From an uncultured Propionibacteriaceae bacterium (GTDB lineage: Bacteria; Actinomycetota; Actinomycetes; Propionibacteriales; Propionibacteriaceae), in assembly GCA_936941515.1 (NCBI GenBank), contig CAKZJI010000344.1, positions 1-5,786 of the forward strand: DNA of 5,786 nt, given 5' to 3'. The notes beneath the pieces were generated by a model, which worked only from the letters and a program-made list of their open reading frames with translations, was not told where the DNA came from and did no database searches. Positions 1 through 5,786 of the stretch are shown in pieces (position 1 is the stretch's first letter; each line of letters begins with the position of its first letter). Made by a program: the position numbers and the translations under genes.

Positions 1-60
1 ACACCCTAGAAATGCCATCCGGAGGCCACTACTACATCGGCGCTATAGGGTTGGGCACAC

Positions 61-240
61 CCCCACCCCAGTGACCCACCTCCAGACAAGACACAGGAGG
101 CACCCACCACCATTGCCCTAACAGCCCACCGCATCGCACGCGCCGTCACGCCGCCCCAGGCTCCCTCGACCCCAGACGCGCCCATCCCACGAATCACCCG
201 AACTCCCAATACGCTCTGCAGCCTCCGCTCAACCAGCCCA
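61..240 (+). other. C-rich, G-poor, T-poor tract (rut-like)
   Basis: A hand count over these 180 bases gives about 51% C, 17% G, 23% A and 9% T on the + strand, very unlike the balanced G/C of the flanking gene. The hexamer CCCACC occurs at 75, 103 and 125, and CCCAC again at 237. A C-rich, G-poor, weakly structured RNA with many pyrimidine-C steps is the known character of Rho utilisation (rut) sites. If a + strand transcript enters from the left, this could be a Rho-dependent terminator that insulates the PMT gene. The composition is seen directly; the function is inference. Confidence 0.35.
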
Positions 241-271
241 CGGCCTGGCCCGCCCCTTGACGCCACTCATC

Positions 272-277
272 TAGACT
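272..277 (+). promoter_or_regulatory. -10 box TAGACT, likely leaderless promoter of PMT gene
   Basis: TAGACT fits the actinobacterial TANNNT -10 consensus and lies 6 nt before GTG 284, which is where transcription would be expected to begin. No Shine-Dalgarno sequence precedes any of the three in-frame GTG codons (278, 284, 287). That combination is the usual signature of a leaderless mRNA. A TTGACG at 257-262 looks like a -35 box but is only 9 bp from the -10, too close to pair with it. Confidence 0.45.
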
Positions 278-283
278 GTGCGC

Positions 284-1996
284 GTGGTGACTACTATCCA
301 GGCTCTTGAGGACGGTCAGCTGCGGGACCGGCGGGCCGGATGGCTCGCCGCGATGGGGCTTGCCGTCATGGCTTTCTTGCTGCGCATCTACAACCTGGGG
401 TTTCCCCACAAGATCGTCTTCGACGAGACCTACTACGCCAAGGAGGCGTGGGGGCTGCTGCATTCCGGCTATGAGCGGGTGTGGCAGGACAACGAGAAAT
501 ACCACACAAATGACAAGATCGCGGCCGGGGACCTGAGCGGCTTCATGGATCAGGGCGCCTATGTGGTGCACCCCCCACTCGGGAAGTGGCTGATCGCCGT
601 CGGGGAGAAGCTGTTCGGCTTAACACCCTTCGGCTGGCGGTTCATGTCCTGCGTCTTCGGCGCGCTGCTGGTGATGCTGACAGTGCGGCTGGCCCGGCGG
701 CTCTCCCGCTCAACACTGGTGGGGGCCATCGCCGGTGTGCTGCTGACCTTCGACGGCTTGGCCTTCACCATGAGCCGCATCGCGCTGCTCGACATCTTCC
801 AGGCGGTGTTCGTCCTGGCTGCGGTGGCGGCTCTCGTCGCGGACCGGGACTGGTTTCGGTGGAGACTCGCCCGGCATCTGCGTGACGCCGGGAAGCAGGA
901 TCTCGACGGCGCTTTCGGACCGGCCCTGATCCTCAGGCCGTGGCGGATTACCGCCGGGATCATGTTCGGCCTGGCCTGCGCGGTGAAGTGGAACTCCCTG
1001 TATGTGCTGGCGGTGTTCGGGGTGGTGAGCGTCGTCTGGGATTTGGGTGCCCGCTCCCTGGCGGGGGCCGGGAAGCGACGGGGGCTGGGCGGCGCGGCAT
1101 TGATCGTCTCGGGAGTGCTGGCCGTGGCCTTCACGCTGCTGCTGGGAGGAAAAATCGGCTACGTCATGGCCGCGCTGCTGGCAGCCACCGTCGTAGGTCT
1201 GCTGCTGTACGCACACACCCTGGGGCTCCTGAAGTCGCTGCTGGTCGATGCCCCACCAGCTTTCATCTCGACGGTGGTGCTGGCCATTCCTGTGTACATC
1301 GCCTCCTGGTCCGGCTGGCTTCTCACCACCGGCGGCTCGATGCGGGACTGGGGCTGGAAGAATCCCGACGATCCCCTGGTGAAGCTGATCGGAGCCCCAC
1401 TGGCATCGCTGTGGCAATACCACCTGGCGGCCTACAACTTCCACACGGGCGACGGCATGATGGTTGACGCCGAGCATCCCTACGAGGCCCACCCTGCGGG
1501 TTGGCTGGTGATGATCCGCCCCATCGGCATCGACGCCCAAAACGACATTCACCCCGGCGAGCAGGGCTGCCAGGCCATCGAGACCACCTGCCTGAGGGTG
1601 ATCTCCGGGCTGGGCACCCCCATCCTGTGGTGGATGGCGTTCGCAGCACTGGTCGCAGGCCTGTGGTGGTGGCTGGGCAGGCGGGACTGGCGGTTCGCCG
1701 TCCCAGTGCTGGGGGTGTTGTCCGTCTGGCTGCCGTGGTTCCAGTACGCGGGACGCCCCCTGTTCTTCTTCTATGCCATCGTGCTGCTGCCGTTCTACGT
1801 GACGGGTCTGGCGATGGCCCTCGGCAGGCTCCTCGGGCCGGCGGACGGGCCGCTGCGACGGCGAAACGCCATGCTGGTGGGAGTGGCAATCGCCCTGGTG
1901 ATCCTGCACTTCGCCTTCATCTACCCAGTGTTGACCGACGAGCTGCTGACCCGGCCGGAGTGGCTGGCCCGCATGTGGTTCGGCACCTGGATCTGA
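284..1996 (+). CDS. pmt: Protein O-mannosyltransferase (dolichyl-phosphate-mannose--protein mannosyltransferase, PMT/GT39)
   Basis: This multi-pass membrane enzyme transfers mannose from polyprenyl-phosphate mannose to Ser/Thr of secreted proteins on the outer face of the membrane. Residues below are numbered from the longer GTG 278 version (572 aa). The catalytic Asp-Glu pair lies in FDETYYAKEAW (D49, E50), matching the essential DE of yeast Pmt1 loop 1. The family motifs HPPLGKW (98-104), AVKWNSLY (235-242), WQYHLAAYNFH (379-389), HPYEAHPAGW (400-409) and RPIGI (414-418) follow, then LPWFQYAGRPLFFFY (485-499) and the C-terminal MWFGTWI. About a dozen hydrophobic segments fit a GT-C fold, and the eukaryotic MIR domain is absent. 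Length is roughly 50 residues above the ~510-525 I recall for actinobacterial homologues; the excess lies around 271-320. GTG 284 is chosen because the TAGACT box abuts GTG 278. Family assignment is secure; the exact start is not. The gene converges on the exporter gene, 8 bp between stops. Confidence 0.93.
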   Translation: MVTTIQALEDGQLRDRRAGWLAAMGLAVMAFLLRIYNLGFPHKIVFDETYYAKEAWGLLHSGYERVWQDNEKYHTNDKIAAGDLSGFMDQGAYVVHPPLGKWLIAVGEKLFGLTPFGWRFMSCVFGALLVMLTVRLARRLSRSTLVGAIAGVLLTFDGLAFTMSRIALLDIFQAVFVLAAVAALVADRDWFRWRLARHLRDAGKQDLDGAFGPALILRPWRITAGIMFGLACAVKWNSLYVLAVFGVVSVVWDLGARSLAGAGKRRGLGGAALIVSGVLAVAFTLLLGGKIGYVMAALLAATVVGLLLYAHTLGLLKSLLVDAPPAFISTVVLAIPVYIASWSGWLLTTGGSMRDWGWKNPDDPLVKLIGAPLASLWQYHLAAYNFHTGDGMMVDAEHPYEAHPAGWLVMIRPIGIDAQNDIHPGEQGCQAIETTCLRVISGLGTPILWWMAFAALVAGLWWWLGRRDWRFAVPVLGVLSVWLPWFQYAGRPLFFFYAIVLLPFYVTGLAMALGRLLGPADGPLRRRNAMLVGVAIALVILHFAFIYPVLTDELLTRPEWLARMWFGTWI

Positions 1997-2004
1997 CCGA
2001 GCCC

Positions 2005-3462
2005 TCAGGAGCGGCGCTGATGCAGAGGCCGCTCCAGGAAGCACGCGATGATCGCAACCAGGAAGACAGCAGCCGCAGGCAGCAGCAGCGTGGTTGACAT
2101 GGCGGCAGCCACCCCCTCCGGGGTTGTCCCCGGGACCGTCGCATCCTGGACCGGCGCTTCCTGCCCCAGCGACGCCGAGCCCAGCAGCGCGCTCATGACC
2201 GTGGCAATCAACGCACTGCCGAGTACGGAGCCGACCTGGCGTGTGGAGTTGTAGACCCCGGAGCCCGCACCAGCCCGCAGCGGCGGAAGGTTCGCCGTCG
2301 CCGCAGACGACAGGGGGCTGTACACCAGGGTGCTTGCCAGACCGGTGAAAGTCAGAGTGGCGATCGGCACCCACACGGGCGTCGTCATATCGAGGAAGTG
2401 CGAAGTCGCCAGCAGCGAACCAGCCCACACCAGCCCACCGGTGACGGTCAGATAGCGGGGGTGCACATGGTTCACCAACCGGCCGCTCCAGTTCGAGACC
2501 AACAGTGTGCAGATGGCCGCTGGGGCGTTCATCAGCGCCGCTGCCAGGGGGGTCATGCCGCGTGCCTGCTGCGCCCAGATCATCAGCGGATACGGGGTGG
2601 CGACGGAGGTCAGACCCACCAGCGCAATAGCCAAGTTGGCGACCGAGAAGTTGCGGTCCTTGAACAGGGCCAGCGGCATCAGCGGCTCATTCGGATTGAA
2701 ACGCTGCCACACGACGAACACCGCCAGCAGGACCGCCCCCAGCACCAGAAGCGATGTGACGCTGATGGGGCCGTAGATCACTCCCCAGTCATGGGTCGTG
2801 GCCTCCTGAAGGCTGAACACGATGCAGAAAAGCCCAGCGCCGGAAAGCACCACACCCAGCCAGTCGAAGCGGTGCTGATGCTGCTCCAGGTCCGGAACCA
2901 GCCGCGCCGCCGCAATATAGCCTGCCACTCCGATAGGCACGTTGATGAAGAAGATCCACTCCCAGCCGAGCAGCCCGATCAGCAGGCCGCCCAGCAGCGG
3001 ACCGACCAGCATCGCCATCCCCGCCGTCGCACCCCAGATCGCCATGGCCTTGCCTCGCTGGTGGGGCGGGAACAGGCGGGTGATGACGGCCATGGTCTGC
3101 GGGGTCATCATGGAGGCGCCGATCCCCTGCACAACGCGGGCGGCAATCAGCATCTCAACAGTGGTGGTGAGACCGCACCCCAGCGAAGCGAGGGTGAAGA
3201 CCACCAGGCCGAGCAGGTAGATCCGCTTGGGGCTGAACCGGTCGCCGAGCCTCCCGGTGATCAGCAGCGGCACCGCGTAGGCCAGCAGATAGGCGCTGGA
3301 GACCCACACCACGGCGGTGACATCCGCACTCAGCTCCGCCATGATCGTCGGCGTGGCGACGGTGACGATGGTGCTGTCGACGAGGATCATGAAGAATCCA
3401 GCCACCATGGCCCACAGCGACCGCCAGGCCCTGGCGGGCACGACGGCTTCAGGGTGTTGCAT
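2005..3462 (-). CDS. MFS drug-efflux transporter, DHA2 family (EmrB/QacA type, 14 TM)
   Basis: This is a proton-driven exporter of the inner membrane, 485 aa, a normal length for the 14-helix DHA2 group. TM1 carries the D1-type motif with D29 in LVDSTIVTVATPTI (27-40). Motif A is seen at 70-80 (GRLGDRFSPKR), between TM2 and TM3. The antiporter motif C lies in TM5 with GMAMLVGPLLGG (148-159), followed by GWEWIFFINVPIG (166-178). A conserved late motif, GVYNSTRQVGSVLG (402-415), precedes the penultimate helices. The chosen ATG has GAGGAG four nt upstream and leaves the usual ~20-residue cytoplasmic lead before TM1; a GTG 84 bp further upstream has no ribosome binding site. The substrate cannot be deduced: such proteins export antiseptics, antibiotics, peptides or metabolites. 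The gene lies 99 bp downstream of the co-directional oxidoreductase gene, but a separate promoter is possible. No TetR or MarR regulator is adjacent in this window. Confidence 0.93.
   Translation of the reverse strand: MQHPEAVVPARAWRSLWAMVAGFFMILVDSTIVTVATPTIMAELSADVTAVVWVSSAYLLAYAVPLLITGRLGDRFSPKRIYLLGLVVFTLASLGCGLTTTVEMLIAARVVQGIGASMMTPQTMAVITRLFPPHQRGKAMAIWGATAGMAMLVGPLLGGLLIGLLGWEWIFFINVPIGVAGYIAAARLVPDLEQHQHRFDWLGVVLSGAGLFCIVFSLQEATTHDWGVIYGPISVTSLLVLGAVLLAVFVVWQRFNPNEPLMPLALFKDRNFSVANLAIALVGLTSVATPYPLMIWAQQARGMTPLAAALMNAPAAICTLLVSNWSGRLVNHVHPRYLTVTGGLVWAGSLLATSHFLDMTTPVWVPIATLTFTGLASTLVYSPLSSAATANLPPLRAGAGSGVYNSTRQVGSVLGSALIATVMSALLGSASLGQEAPVQDATVPGTTPEGVAAAMSTTLLLPAAAVFLVAIIACFLERPLHQRRS
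2008..2035. terminator. GC-rich hairpin at the convergent gene junction
   Basis: GGAGCGGC (2008-2015) and GCCGCTCC (2028-2035) form a perfect 8-bp inverted repeat with a 12-nt loop. It begins 12 nt after the PMT stop and sits inside the last codons of the oppositely oriented exporter gene. As an inverted repeat it could fold in either transcript and serve as a terminator for the PMT mRNA. No run of T follows on either strand, so it is not a classic intrinsic terminator, though actinobacterial terminators often lack the U-tract. Confidence 0.45.
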
Positions 3463-3466
3463 GTTT

Positions 3467-3472
3467 CTCCTC
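3467..3472 (-). promoter_or_regulatory. Ribosome binding site of the MFS exporter gene
   Basis: Read on the minus strand, GAGGAG is followed by AAAC and then ATG. This purine-rich Shine-Dalgarno sequence decides the start at 3462 over the upstream in-frame GTG 3546 and ATG 3528, neither of which has a comparable site. The 4-nt spacing is short but workable. Confidence 0.7.
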
Positions 3473-3493
3473 ACAGTGCGAGACGCCACCAGG

Positions 3494-3499
3494 ACAATA
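3494..3499 (-). promoter_or_regulatory. Possible -10 box TATTGT for the MFS exporter gene
   Basis: TATTGT on the minus strand fits TANNNT and would give a transcript starting near 3487 with a ~25-nt leader that contains the GAGGAG site. No good -35 is found 16-19 bp upstream. It would allow the exporter to be transcribed separately from the oxidoreductase gene. Confidence 0.3.
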
Positions 3500-3527
3500 G
3501 CGGCCCGGCGAGGATCAGGGATCTGCA

Positions 3528-3553
3528 TGGACCAGATGCCGGGCACCGGTCCA
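3528..3553 (-). terminator. Weak hairpin just after the oxidoreductase gene
   Basis: TGGACC and GGTCCA form a 6-bp perfect inverted repeat with a 14-nt loop, starting 8 nt after the oxidoreductase stop codon in the minus-strand transcript. There is no T-run after it. It could reduce read-through into the exporter gene, or be chance, since 6-bp repeats are common in GC-rich DNA. Confidence 0.25.
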
Positions 3554-3561
3554 GAGCCAAC

Positions 3562-4671
3562 TCAGCCCGCGTCACGCCGAGGCTTCAGCATGCGGCCGAG
3601 CCCGGCACGCAGCTTCGAGGCCCACGGCAGCGACACCCCCCTGGCCATACCGGAACCTAGCAGCAGAGACGCCAGGTAGCAGCCCGACGCAGTGCCGTTC
3701 ATCAGCTCACCGCGGCCATTCCCGCGGGCGTAGAACCCGCCGGGAATGGCCGAGGCGCCGACGATGGGGCGGCCGTGATCGCTGGGATCGACGACGAGTT
3801 GCCCCGCGTCACAGCCAGCAGCCCCCAACTCAGCCGATGCCCAGTTCGCCAGGGCCACCGCAGCCCCGGGAAGCTGCCCGGCAGTGCATGTGGGCCCCAG
3901 CAGCAGGGTTCCGCCAGCGACTGGCCGCATCAGCCACACAGGGGGACCCGCCAGCAGCCTCACCTCCCGCATCCCCACGTCCGGCACGCGGAGCGTCGGA
4001 ACGTACCGGGGGCTCTCAATCCCCGCCAGGGCACCCCATGGGCTGATCCCCAGGGTGTCGATGACGGCGTGACCGGCCACCACCTCAAGTTCCCTGGACC
4101 AGGCTAGGTTGTTGCGGTAGGCAACCTTGGTCACCCCGTCGAGGCGTCTGATGTGGACGACGGTGGAGTCAGTCACGAGCCGCACACCGCATGCGACGGC
4201 CTGCCCGGTCAGGGCTGCGGCGTAGGCGGCTGGGTCAATCAGCAGTGCGGTGGAGCGCAGCCCTGCGGCCGCCAGGGAGCGGGTTCCGCCCAGCAGAAAG
4301 GTTTCCGCCCCGCCGTCGTGGATCAGTCGCCGGACGTGGTGGAGCTCTCGGTCGAGGGCGACGCCCAGGGAATGGTCGTGCAGCTCAACCTCGGGCAATT
4401 CCAGCGCCCCTGAGGCGGCGATCTTTCGGATCTCCTCCAGGCCGACTAGGTTGCGCCGCACATGTTCGTGGGCGGCGCTGTCCCCGAAGGCGGCAGCCAT
4501 TTTCGCGACGGTGCTGGCGTGGGCGGAGGCGGCGACCCCATGCCCGATGCTGGCGCTGACCAGCTCCGGATTCGGGTCAAGCACCGTCACGGCAAAGCCG
4601 TCGGCTGCGAGTCGCCGGGCGGCTGTCAGCCCGGCGATGGTCGCTCCAAGCACCACCACATCCCACGCCAT
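3562..4671 (-). CDS. FAD-dependent oxidoreductase, DAO-fold family
   Basis: This 369-aa predicted soluble flavoprotein begins with a Rossmann unit: a beta strand and glycine loop at 5-14 (VVVLGATIAG), a helix, and a second strand ending in the ribose-binding acid D32 (VTVLDPN). A mid-protein segment around 203-208 (VIDTLG) stands where FAD enzymes usually have the ATG motif. The C-terminus has the DAO-type FAD-closing region RPIVGAS (301-307) with GGFYARGNGRGELMNG (311-326). Length and layout resemble amine oxidases of the glycine oxidase/D-amino-acid oxidase group, but the substrate is not deducible and no thiamine or amino-acid catabolic genes are nearby. The glycine motif is degenerate: T11 replaces the second Gly of GxGxxG. 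ATG 4671 is preferred over GTG 4680 because TAGGGT lies 7 nt before it and the protein then starts right at the Rossmann strand. It is divergent from the permease and co-directional with the exporter. Confidence 0.8.
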   Translation of the reverse strand: MAWDVVVLGATIAGLTAARRLAADGFAVTVLDPNPELVSASIGHGVAASAHASTVAKMAAAFGDSAAHEHVRRNLVGLEEIRKIAASGALELPEVELHDHSLGVALDRELHHVRRLIHDGGAETFLLGGTRSLAAAGLRSTALLIDPAAYAAALTGQAVACGVRLVTDSTVVHIRRLDGVTKVAYRNNLAWSRELEVVAGHAVIDTLGISPWGALAGIESPRYVPTLRVPDVGMREVRLLAGPPVWLMRPVAGGTLLLGPTCTAGQLPGAAVALANWASAELGAAGCDAGQLVVDPSDHGRPIVGASAIPGGFYARGNGRGELMNGTASGCYLASLLLGSGMARGVSLPWASKLRAGLGRMLKPRRDAG

Positions 4672-4678
4672 GCCCTCC

Positions 4679-4684
4679 ACCCTA
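4679..4684 (-). promoter_or_regulatory. -10 box TAGGGT, likely leaderless promoter of the oxidoreductase gene
   Basis: On the minus strand TAGGGT fits TANNNT and is followed by 7 nt and then ATG 4671, the spacing expected for a leaderless transcript. The only purine-rich stretch nearby, GGAGGG at 4673-4678, is one base from the ATG and so is too close to act as its Shine-Dalgarno sequence. GTG 4680 lies within the -10 box and would not be on this transcript. Confidence 0.4.
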
Positions 4685-4725
4685 ACGGCCCAGCTGTTTC
4701 CCTGATCATCCGGCCTCGGCGCGCA

Positions 4726-4756
4726 TTGCAGACCGGCGCAGCGCGGGCAGTAGCAT
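4726..4756 (+). promoter_or_regulatory. Candidate promoter of the NCS2 permease gene
   Basis: TAGCAT at 4751-4756 fits TANNNT and would start transcription near 4763, leaving a leader of about 16 nt that contains the ribosome binding site. TTGCAG at 4726-4731 keeps the TTG of a -35 box with a long 19-bp spacer, so the -35 is weak. The predicted leader is too short for a PyrR-type attenuator or a riboswitch. Confidence 0.4.
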
Positions 4757-4763
4757 TCCCGCG

Positions 4764-4771
4764 AGGAAAGG
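4764..4771 (+). promoter_or_regulatory. Ribosome binding site of the NCS2 permease gene
   Basis: AGGAAAGG ends 7 nt before ATG 4779, a good Shine-Dalgarno arrangement. It rules out the overlapping ATG 4772, which is in another frame and directly touches this site. Confidence 0.7.
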
Positions 4772-4778
4772 ATGGGGC

Positions 4779-5786
4779 ATGTTCGGCTGGCGTCTGCACA
4801 ACAACGGAGTCCTGAACCCGGGGGCGGTGGTCGCCCCCACGGAGAGGCTGGGGTGGGGCCGCACGATAGGCCTTGGCGCCCAGCACGTCGTGGCGATGTT
4901 CGGAGCCACGTTCGTCTTCCCGCTGCTGATGGGACTGAATCCTCAGCTGGCGGTGATGATGAGCGGCATCGCGACGCTGATCTTCCTGCTCGTCGTGAAG
5001 CACCGGATACCCAGCTACCTGGGGTCGTCGGCGTCCTTCGTCGGCGTTGCAGCCGCGATCTACGCGGCCGGGGGTAATCCCGCGACTCTGTCGGGCGCGC
5101 TGTTCGTGGTCGGCCTGACGTTGTTCATGGTGGGGTTGATCATCCACTTCGCGGGGGCCAGGGTGATTCACCGGGTCCTGCCGCCGGTGGTGACGGGGGC
5201 CGTCGTGATGCTGATCGGCTTCAACCTGGCCCCGGTGGTCGCGGGTGTGTACTGGCCGCAGGACCCCTGGCTGGCGTTCATCGTCATGTTGACAGTGATC
5301 GCCTTGAGCGTGGGGCTGCGTGGTTTTCTGGGTCGGATCGCGATCTTCCTGTCCCTGGTCATCGGCTACCTTCTGAGCTGGGTCTTCGACCTGGCCTTCG
5401 GCCCCATGACGACGGTCGCAGCAGATGGAGTCGTCACTGAGAAGCCACGGGTCGACTGGTCCGCCGTGGCCAGCGCCGACTGGATCGGCCTGCCGCCCAT
5501 CACCGACCTGGGCACCTGGTCCCTCGGCGGCAGCGCCAACGTGGTGGGCTTCCACCTGCCGCAGTTCTCGCTGGGCGCAATCGTCATCGCGTTGCCTGTC
5601 GTGATCGCACTGATCGCCGAGAACACCGGGCACGTCAAGGCGGTCGCGGAGATGACGGGCGAGAACCTCGATCCGCTGATGGGACGCGCCATCGCCGCCG
5701 ACGGTGGCGGCTCGATGCTCGCGACCCTCGTCGGCGCCGGCCCCACCACCACCTACGCGGAGAACATCGGTGTGATGGCCGCCACG
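4779..5786 (+). CDS. Uracil/nucleobase permease, NCS2 family (UraA-like), 3' end cut off
   Basis: The frame stays open from ATG 4779 to the window edge, giving the first 336 residues; NCS2 proteins are usually 420-500 aa, so the last helices are missing. It imports uracil or a related base with protons for pyrimidine salvage. TM1 has the family's Gln-His pair (Q35-H36) in GAQHVVAMFGATFVFPLL. TM3 has PSYLGSSASFVG (G82-S83-S84). E281 and H285 in AENTGH correspond to UraA Glu241 and His245, and E328 in TTYAENIGVMA corresponds to Glu290, the two glutamates that hold uracil in UraA. Compared with UraA, the usual GSSFAF is GSSASF and the Tyr-Gly-Glu triad is Tyr-Ala-Glu, so it belongs to a different branch. 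A ~45-residue polar and aromatic stretch (about 205-260) before the E281 helix is longer than in UraA. The gene is divergent from the oxidoreductase gene. Confidence 0.92.
   Translation, partial: MFGWRLHNNGVLNPGAVVAPTERLGWGRTIGLGAQHVVAMFGATFVFPLLMGLNPQLAVMMSGIATLIFLLVVKHRIPSYLGSSASFVGVAAAIYAAGGNPATLSGALFVVGLTLFMVGLIIHFAGARVIHRVLPPVVTGAVVMLIGFNLAPVVAGVYWPQDPWLAFIVMLTVIALSVGLRGFLGRIAIFLSLVIGYLLSWVFDLAFGPMTTVAADGVVTEKPRVDWSAVASADWIGLPPITDLGTWSLGGSANVVGFHLPQFSLGAIVIALPVVIALIAENTGHVKAVAEMTGENLDPLMGRAIAADGGGSMLATLVGAGPTTTYAENIGVMAAT

Larger units (their letters stand above)
1..283. other. Non-coding region upstream of the PMT gene
   Basis: I see no convincing gene here. A minus-strand open frame crosses most of it (266 down to 6), but its translation is Gly/Ala/Val/Arg-rich with no recognisable domain and looks like a by-product of high GC. 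An AGGAGG at 95-100 resembles a ribosome binding site but no ATG, GTG or TTG in a sustained frame follows it. In other actinobacteria the gene next to pmt is often rsmI on the opposite strand; no rsmI coding sequence is visible here. The region probably holds upstream regulatory or termination signals, described separately. Confidence 0.6.

Noticed and set aside
6..266. Minus-strand 86-codon open frame in the upstream region
   Set aside because: It has no recognisable domain, no supported ribosome binding site, and a composition explained by the strong base skew of the region.
257..277. TTGACG and TAGACT as a paired -35/-10 promoter
   Set aside because: The spacer is only 9 bp; sigma-70-type promoters need about 16-19 bp. 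Only the -10 is retained.
95..310. AGGAGG at 95-100 followed by an open plus-strand frame to about 309
   Set aside because: The frame has no ATG, GTG or TTG start near the site (only ATT at 112), its product is Pro/Arg/Thr-rich without motifs, and it overlaps the start of pmt in another frame.
710..2428. Minus-strand open frame of 572 codons antisense to the PMT gene
   Set aside because: It is rich in Gly, Gln, His, Arg and Pro with no domain or membrane pattern, and lies opposite a clear PMT gene. Long antisense frames are expected where third codon positions are nearly all G or C.
2398..3660. Plus-strand open frame of 420 codons antisense to the MFS exporter
   Set aside because: Its product is Gln/His/Arg/Asp-rich without motifs, and the minus-strand frame has clear MFS motifs A and C.
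4701..4710. TGATCA palindrome (4703-4708) as an operator between the divergent genes
   Set aside because: A 6-bp palindrome is too short and too common to support a regulator site without flanking symmetry, which I do not see.
4626..5633. Minus-strand open frame of 335 codons antisense to the permease
   Set aside because: Asp/Gln/His/Arg-rich, low-complexity translation; the plus-strand frame is a clear NCS2 permease running off the window edge.
1..5786. Novel defence, mobile or phage-related system
   Set aside because: I found no nuclease, integrase, transposase, repeat array, attachment site or toxin-antitoxin signature; the four genes all belong to familiar families.

Overview
This is an ordinary accessory or housekeeping stretch from a high-GC Gram-positive bacterium (Actinomycetota). 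The evidence is GC-rich codon third positions, GTG starts, TANNNT-type -10 boxes, apparent leaderless starts, and a protein O-mannosyltransferase of the actinobacterial type. A Propionibacteriaceae-like host is possible, but the window alone cannot settle it. There are four protein genes and no tRNA, rRNA, CRISPR array, insertion sequence or other mobile element that I can see.

Layout. Positions 1-283 hold no credible gene. This stretch is strikingly C-rich, G-poor and T-poor on the + strand (61-240) and ends in a -10-like box next to the start of gene 1. Gene 1 (284-1996, +) is a GT-C membrane protein O-mannosyltransferase (PMT, GT39). Gene 2 (2005-3462, -) is a 14-TM DHA2-type (EmrB/QacA) major facilitator exporter. 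It converges on gene 1, with only 8 bp between the stop codons and a GC-rich hairpin at the junction. Gene 3 (3562-4671, -) is a DAO-fold FAD-dependent oxidoreductase, transcribed in the same direction as gene 2 and 99 bp upstream of it. Gene 4 (4779-5786, +, cut by the window edge) is an NCS2-family uracil/nucleobase permease, divergent from gene 3 across a ~107-bp shared promoter region.

How the genes relate. They do not form one obvious pathway. PMT acts at the cell envelope, using polyprenyl-phosphate mannose to glycosylate secreted proteins. The NCS2 permease serves pyrimidine salvage. The oxidoreductase and the exporter are co-directional and may be co-transcribed, but a weak hairpin and a possible separate promoter lie between them. 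No new multi-gene system is evident. The points most worth checking are two apparent leaderless starts (genes 1 and 3), an apparent ~50-residue two-helix insertion in the PMT, a degenerate FAD-binding glycine motif in gene 3, altered substrate-site positions in the permease, and a rut-like C-rich tract upstream of gene 1.
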